A DNA stretch of 64,000 bases from Gnetum montanum. Taxonomy: Eukaryota > Streptophyta > Gnetopsida > Gnetales > Gnetaceae. How positions within the stretch are numbered: the first letter of the stretch is position 1; every line of letters starts with the position of its first letter. Of this stretch, positions 59,558 to 64,000 are shown piece after piece. The stretch is from NCBI GenBank assembly GCA_015680685.1, contig MNCI01018957.1, forward strand, positions 139,465 through 203,464, read 5' to 3'. Both the position numbers and the translations under genes were made by a program. The notes under the pieces are model-generated. The model did not search any database and was not told the DNA's origin. It worked only from the letters and a program-made list of their open reading frames with translations.

Positions 59558-60443
59558 TGATGAAGTGTCATTAAGTCAATGCGTCGACTAGACCGTGTCG
59601 ACGCAGGCCCGTCGACGTAGCCTCCCTACGTCGACGTGGCCCTGTTTACGCAGCCACCTATCTCGGCCTATAAATAAGAGGGCATTTCGCCTCACTTAGG
59701 CATCTTTCAGTTAGTTGTAGCGAAGCTCTTGCAGTTTGTTCCCGCAAGAGATAGAATATTTTCCAAGTGCCCGCAGCAAGTGTAAGAAAAGTATCGGCTC
59801 TTTATTCGAGCGTTGATGTATCTGAGCCCATTGGCGTGAAGGCAATAAAGACGAACTATTCAAGCATTCCTTGCAAGATTTGGACTTAGCTATTTTATGC
59901 ATTCAGTAGTTTAATATGTTTATGCTTTTTTAATTACTTGTTAATTACTTAAGTTTCTGTTACCGTTATTTTAATTGTTACCGCTTACTCGTAGTTTGTG
60001 AAGGCCATAAGTACGACCATCTCGAACGTAAATCAAACACTTGGTAAGCCCAGTGATGCTTAACATCTAGTAACCCAGAAGTGTTAAGAGATGCTCAGAA
60101 CGTGCTCAGAAGATGGGATCGGATACTTATGCTAGGGATAGTTAGAGTATAAGCTAGGATAATTATAGATTAGATAATAGTTTATTCCTTACTTTTCATA
60201 CCTTAAAGTAGCTGCCAAAAGAAATGCGAAAAGATATAAAAATCATTAGCCTTAATCTCACTTAACCATCGTAAACAAAACCTCACAAGTGGGATTAGGA
60301 GGACAACGACCGTTCTAACCCAAGGTTTCACTGGTTAGGGTCTGGTGTATGTTAAGTGCTTACAGTCTACAGAATTCAATCAAGTCGTGTGTGAACGTCC
60401 GTGATTCGTATGGTTGAGCGTAGGGGTACCTAGCCGCTCATCA
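59558..60443 (+). repeat. D 3' LTR
   Basis: 886 bp, TGATGAAG...CTCATCA, then AATAC. It differs from the 5' LTR mainly by C/T and G/A changes. Inverted repeat GTCGACGTAG (59611-59620) / CTACGTCGAC (59626-59635). Confidence 0.95.
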
Positions 60444-60452
60444 AATACCAAG

Positions 60453-60928
60453 AATTCCAAAACAATTAATCATTAAGGAAAGATTACAAAAACTAATATT
60501 GATCCTTTGGTAATTGTAGATAATGCCAAAAGGAATGCCTAAGGTTGAAGGACTTTTACCATATATAAGAATTAGATCTCAGATATCATATATTTTTTTG
60601 GCTAGAAACCCATGGGATGATGAGGAGAAATTTCAGTTCATCCTTCAAAAAGTTTTGCATAAAAAGAGAAGCAATTACCACCGTTAGTAATAATGTGAAG
60701 ATTCATCAGTGTTGGATTTTTAAAGACTTCTGCAATTTTGCAAAATTTGCTATATGTCCACTCTTTTTGTCATTTTGTAATGCATGCACTCAAATAAAAT
60801 TTTGTAATGCTGCACTCAAGGTTTGTAATGGTAGACAATCTAGTGTTGGTCACCCCACAATTTTTGTAATGAAACTTCATTTGTTGTATATAACTCTAGG
60901 ATGAGCTTTTTAGTGAGTCGTGAGGGTA
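60453..60928 (+). other. A0 3' internal fragment and polypurine tract
   Basis: A0 DNA resuming after B and D. It holds the ORF3 start remnant, then ATTTTTGTAATG-type sequence as in C and D, and ends CGTGAGGGTA (60919-60928), the polypurine tract of A0. Confidence 0.7.
60523..60687 (+). pseudogene. A0 ORF3 start remnant (54 codons)
   Basis: It opens MPKGMPKVEG and is preceded by TTGTAGATA, in the place where ORF3 begins in C (GATTATAG|ATGG) and A1. It stops at TAG 60685-60687. Only the start context resembles ORF3. The transposon-like and coiled-coil parts are gone, deleted before the polypurine tract. It could be a chance frame. Confidence 0.4.
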
Positions 60929-61913
60929 TGATAAAGAATCATTTATCAAGTGTATTAGTCAACTACAATATCGCAAATGCTACATTACATCTATGTTGAC
61001 ACATCCTTATTGATGCATCTTAATTGACTGCTACATCACATTTGCTATATCATAGATGCTACATCACATCTTCTATAACTTAGGTACATCAATGCATCCC
61101 CATCAAGATAGCTAGATGCATTAATGCATATGCATCGACGTAGTGTCCTTATTTCCCTATAAATATGCAAGCATTTTTTGTTTATTTGACATCATTTTGT
61201 CAATAGTGTAGCCAAACTCTTGTAATTTTCTTTCGTAATCCTAGCAAACAATCAGTAAGTGCTTGTAGCATGGATTTAAGTTAATTGTATGTCGTCTTAT
61301 TTGAGTGGCATTGCACCTCGACACATTCTATGAACAACCATAAGATTGAGATTGATTCATATTCATTACAACATTTTGACTTAGAATAAATTTTCTTTTA
61401 ATGCAATTTAATTTCCATGTATTTAGTTAATATCTATATTTTTATGCACATTAATTAATAGCTAGAATAAGCGTGACCAATTTCAAGCGTAAACACATAT
61501 TCACTTAGTAATTGTAGTAGCATTATTACTTGATTCACTTAATAGTTTAACACTTGGTAATCCCAACAGTGGGTACATGAGTTCATGATTTGTATGGCAA
61601 GCTAGAAACAGACACTCATTACCCTTAAGCTAATTAGGATTTATCTTTTTGTTATTAATTAGATTAAATAATTAAGTTCTATGTTATTATTTAGTTTAGT
61701 TCAAGGCCTTAAAAATATCATAATCATATGCTTCACTTTGGACTAAACCATACATGATAAAGTTGCCACTAATTCAAGTAGGAAGACAACGACCTATGAT
61801 TAATACTTAACAATCTAGATACTACATTAGTCCCATCCATGGAACTTGATCGGATTGCATGTGAATACTTGCGATTCATCTAGTTGGACATATGGGACAC
61901 TCACCGCTCATCA
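60929..61913 (+). repeat. A0 3' LTR
   Basis: 985 bp, TGATAAAG...CTCATCA, TATA box at 61158-61165. It matches the 5' fragment at 323-1134. A run of ATGCTACATCACAT-like direct repeats lies in U3 (60980-61075). Confidence 0.88.
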
Positions 61914-62567
61914 TACTTGAAACACAGTAGGATGAGAGTAGCAATGTGTTGGGAATAAAGCTAGAGACTAGTTGAACTAGAATAGGGCAGAAGCAACAAC
62001 CGCATTTGAACTTTCAACTTTCAAATCTTTGTAAGTCTCAACAAAACTAGGCAAAGCTAATGTTAGTTTCTATAGGTTTTCAACCATGAGAGGTAGGAAG
62101 AAAGAGAGTAGGTTGTACAAACAAAGGGCTAATCTAAGGGTGGCTTCCTATGATTTCCTACAACCATGACTAAGTGCATAGATGTTCTAGACTCACATCT
62201 AGCTAAAAGATGTGAAGGTTACACAATAGAGGCTAGCACAAAAGGGTTGACTCTTTGTTACAATTCTTACTACAGATAGCCTCACAACTTGGGGAAGGCT
62301 AAGGTGCTAGTCCAAACAGGAGAAGAAAGTGGTCCTTTTTTGTGCCCACAAGTGTGGTTTTACAGCATTTTTATTTCTCAGTTACAAATTTTGATTCTCG
62401 GTAACTTCTGCAAAAAAGCAATGAAATTTTTCTATAACATGTCTATGATTCAATTTGAAACTTTCTCCTTTTGTTAGATGATACATAGTATATTTTGAAC
62501 TAGTAAATCATGGAGTTGATTAAACCCCCTACAATCTCTTTTTACGTGTCTTTCTTATTACTATTGT
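61914..62567. other. Flank outside A0; nothing recognised
   Basis: TACTT (61914-61918) should be the A0 TSD. The rest is AT-rich with no long ORF and no resemblance to the elements to its left. Confidence 0.5.
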
Positions 62568-62613
62568 AATGGTCCCACCATTGCCTAGGCAGCCAGGTAA
62601 TGGTAGGACCATT
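62568..62613. repeat. Inverted repeat (hairpin)
   Basis: AATGGTCCCACCATTGCCT pairs with AGGTAATGGTAGGACCATT across an 8-base loop, 17 of 19 positions paired with the rest transition-type. It could be a small foldback element or a terminus pair. Confidence 0.7.
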
Positions 62614-62679
62614 AACATTGTGTAAATATACTTTTTAAACAAAAAGGTTCATAACAAACTTCTTGATCTCATAGAAAGG

Positions 62680-62739
62680 TTTATTATTAAAAATGCAAAG
62701 GTTGTGTGTTTTATTATTAAAAATGCAAAGGTTGTGTGT
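62680..62739. repeat. 30-bp tandem repeat, two copies
   Basis: Two perfect copies of a unit running from TTTATTATTAAAAATGCAAA to GGTTGTGTGT. Confidence 0.92.
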
Positions 62740-62787
62740 TCAAATTTCGATTGTATATATGTACAATCTTTTATAAAAATTATGCTC

Positions 62788-62859
62788 ATCATGAAAAATA
62801 TAACCATTTTCTGAATAGAGCATATCATGAAAAATATAACCATTTTCTGAATAGAGCAT
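62788..62859. repeat. 36-bp tandem repeat, two copies, within a larger decayed repeat
   Basis: ATCATGAAAAATATAACC...GAGCAT occurs twice. A diverged version with GAGCATCTTGTGCCGTGAAAA follows at 62931-62990 and a third trace near 63105-63145, so a unit of roughly 150 bp may have been tandemly repeated. Confidence 0.75.
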
Positions 62860-63097
62860 TTTGCACCGGGAAAAAATCTTCACATTAAACTTTGTACTTC
62901 TTAAATCTCTTTTTAAAAAAAAATTTATACTTATTATGGAAAACATAATTATTTTTTGAAGAGAGCATCTTGTGCCGTGAAAAAATCTTCGCAGAATTAT
63001 CTTTATTTTCTATGCTTTTATATGAAACTCTTTCCCTCAACATAAAAAAAAATTGTGTTTTAATTGAACTATATAATTGTTTTTTTTTTTAAGCATT

Positions 63098-63421
63098 TTA
63101 AAAAATTGTGATTATCATAAAAAAAATCATGGTACACTGGGAAAAAAATTTCTGAAAAATCCAAATAACCAAGGCTTTCCTAATGCCTGAAAAGGGATAT
63201 TGTGCCCAGCCTACGGTCACCATGAAATGATGAGGGTGAGGCTCATGCTGATGATGTTGCTGCTGAGGCCATGTTAAGAAGGGCAGTACACAACCACTAT
63301 GGGGCATCAAAAACTTCTGGGGCATGCAAGACCTCCACTGCACCATGTGACCAACATAGGGAATGCCCTTGCCCTTGCTCTTGCTCTTGTGGCATGAACA
63401 CGGAGGCACCACTCTGATCAT
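63098..63421 (-). CDS. Unrecognised short ORF, possible host exon
   Basis: A 107-codon open frame on the minus strand, MIRVVPPCSCHKSKSKG at the start and a His/Gln-rich HQHEPHPHHF later. It lies in a patch visibly richer in G and C than its surroundings. Upstream on the minus strand are a TATA-like CTATATG (about 63515), an ATGGCGACGACAGG, and AACCCTAATC (telo-box-like) just before the ATG, features of plant 5' leaders. Near 63150 a GGATTTTTCAG looks like an acceptor, so the last 20 or so codons may be intron. I recognise no family. It may be a host gene fragment or chance. Confidence 0.3.
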   Translation of the reverse strand: MIRVVPPCSCHKSKSKGKGIPYVGHMVQWRSCMPQKFLMPHSGCVLPFLTWPQQQHHQHEPHPHHFMVTVGWAQYPFSGIRKALVIWIFQKFFSQCTMIFFMIITIF

Positions 63422-63560
63422 GCTCAGCGAAACAGAAACAGATTAGGGTTCTCTCCTACACCTGTCGTCGCCATTAAGTCCATATGATTGCAGGATTTAA
63501 GTGCGGCTTACATATAGAGCACAGATTAACGTTACGGTGAATTTAGCAAAGAATACAATG

Positions 63561-63742
63561 GTTCATTCAAAAACAAAACATATTGACATTCCTTACCGTT
63601 TCATCCTTATGGTTTGTGAAAAGATAAATTTAGACGTGGACAAAATGATACTCGAAGGAGTGTGGCTAATTTTTTAACAAAAGTTGTTCCTGTGAACAAA
63701 CATCTAATGTGGAAGAAACAGCTTAGTTTGGCAATAGAGTAA
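63561..63742 (+). pseudogene. Ty1/copia pol fragment (RNase H C-terminus)
   Basis: HSKTKHIDIPYRFI in one frame, then, after a small frameshift, NFLTKVVPVNK and the stop TAA. These are the KHIDVR-F and ADMLTK-like landmarks at the end of copia RNase H. No RT upstream: the sequence to the left is unrelated, so this is a truncated remnant. Confidence 0.72.
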
Positions 63743-64000
63743 GATTACATCGTGGAGGCAGTGCAACTCTTACTTTGAAGGTAGCAGATTTATCTTCAAT
63801 CTTGATAATTGAAATCACTGTTCCACTTAGTACTAATCTTCAAGATATAATTTGCTGTTATAACTTCCATTGTAATGAAACTGGAAAATTTGTATTTGTA
63901 TGTAAGTTAAAAATTCTATTTAAAATAGATGGTCTGTGAATGTACGAGTGGAGATAAAAACGGTAACTGAGATGCTGTTCCCTTAAAAGACATTGTTCTG
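63743..64000. other. Downstream of copia fragment; nothing firm
   Basis: CATCGTGGAGGCAG just after the stop is where a copia polypurine tract would lie, so an LTR may begin near 63760, but no second copy is in the window to prove it. Confidence 0.35.

Larger units (their letters stand above)
47227..60443 (+). mobile_element. Element D: full-plan Ty3/gypsy element with gag-pol and ORF3
   Basis: Two 886-bp LTRs, TSD AATAC (47222-47226 and 60444-60448), a tRNA-Asp primer site with one mismatch, and a CATGGGGGTA polypurine tract. It is 13.2 kb and the best preserved and most CpG-rich copy, but it still has stops in every gene. It lies at the boundary of B and A0. Confidence 0.95.
323..61913 (+). 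mobile_element. Element A0: outermost Ty3/gypsy LTR retrotransposon, pol-less, split by nested insertions
   Basis: The A0 pieces are 323-1134 (rest of 5' LTR), 1135-5626, 14879-15006, 60453-60928 (internal) and 60929-61913 (3' LTR). The joins are defined by the TSDs of A1 (ATAAC at 5622-5626, GTAAC at 14874-14878) and B (CCAAG at 15002-15006 and 60448-60452). Gag is recognisable and RT, RNase H and integrase are missing. A degraded tRNA-Asp primer site follows the 5' LTR. The 5 bases after the 3' LTR are TACTT; the matching copy is off-window. It is the oldest layer and the most CpG-depleted. Confidence 0.85.

Noticed and set aside
60980-61130. CRISPR-like spacing of ATGCTACATCACAT repeats in the A0 LTR
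   Set aside because: The repeats are short, imperfect, unevenly spaced and lie in a plant LTR U3; they are ordinary promoter-region direct repeats.
62680-62760. SINE with a pol III B box (GTTCAAATTTC)
   Set aside because: No A box at the proper distance, no tRNA-like head and no poly(A) tail with a target duplication.
1-64000. tRNA or rRNA genes
   Set aside because: The only tRNA-like sequences are the 18-base primer-binding sites. No cloverleaf or rRNA segment was found on reading.

Overview
This window is land-plant nuclear DNA made almost entirely of LTR retrotransposons. The evidence is: Ty3/gypsy gag-pol remnants of two lineages, a primer site complementary to plant tRNA-Asp, a chromodomain-bearing (Tekay/Del-like) element with LTRs of about 2.8 kb, and AT-rich, CpG-poor decay. 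It suggests a large, repeat-rich plant genome (gymnosperm or large-genome angiosperm). I cannot name the species. No intact host gene is visible.

Layout. I call the elements Z, A0, A1, A2, B, C and D. Z, A0, A1, A2, C and D belong to one non-chromoviral Ty3/gypsy family (Athila/Tat-like, tRNA-Asp primer). B is a chromovirus. The outermost element A0 (+) runs from its interrupted 5' LTR (323-1134) to its 3' LTR (60929-61913). Z ends at 322 inside the A0 5' LTR. A1 (5627-14873, -) and B (15007-47225, -) are inserted in A0. B is itself interrupted by A2 (15945-24640, -) in one LTR and by C (29921-43395, +) in its gag zinc knuckle. D (47227-60443, +) sits one base into the B/A0 junction. Target-site duplications (TSDs) found by reading: A1 ATAAC/GTAAC, B CCAAG, A2 ACTAT, C CTACC, D AATAC.

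Coding content. C and D keep the full plan: LTR - primer site - gag-pol - about 2 kb of conserved noncoding DNA - a third ORF (ORF3) - polypurine tract - LTR. ORF3 has an N-terminal part resembling the 'putative plant transposon protein' domain and a long coiled-coil C-terminal part. A1 has gag and ORF3 but no RT/RNase H/integrase. A2 has gag-pol but no ORF3 and half a gag. A0 has gag, no pol, and only the start of ORF3. Every frame is broken by stops and frameshifts, so all are annotated as pseudogenes.

Most interesting signal. In front of ORF3 there is a module resembling the U3 region of the same element's own LTR: the same palindromic hexamer motifs, then a TATA box. It is followed by a leader of about 110-190 nt ending in a splice-donor-like AG|GT and a gap of about 230-370 bp ending in an acceptor-like AG directly at or next to the ORF3 ATG. 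This points to a separate, spliced ORF3 transcript driven by a duplicated LTR-like promoter.

Right flank. 61914-64000 lies outside A0. It holds short tandem repeats, a hairpin, a GC-richer candidate host exon (minus strand) and the tail of a Ty1/copia pol. Two ambiguous bases (38169, 48441) lie in low-complexity runs.
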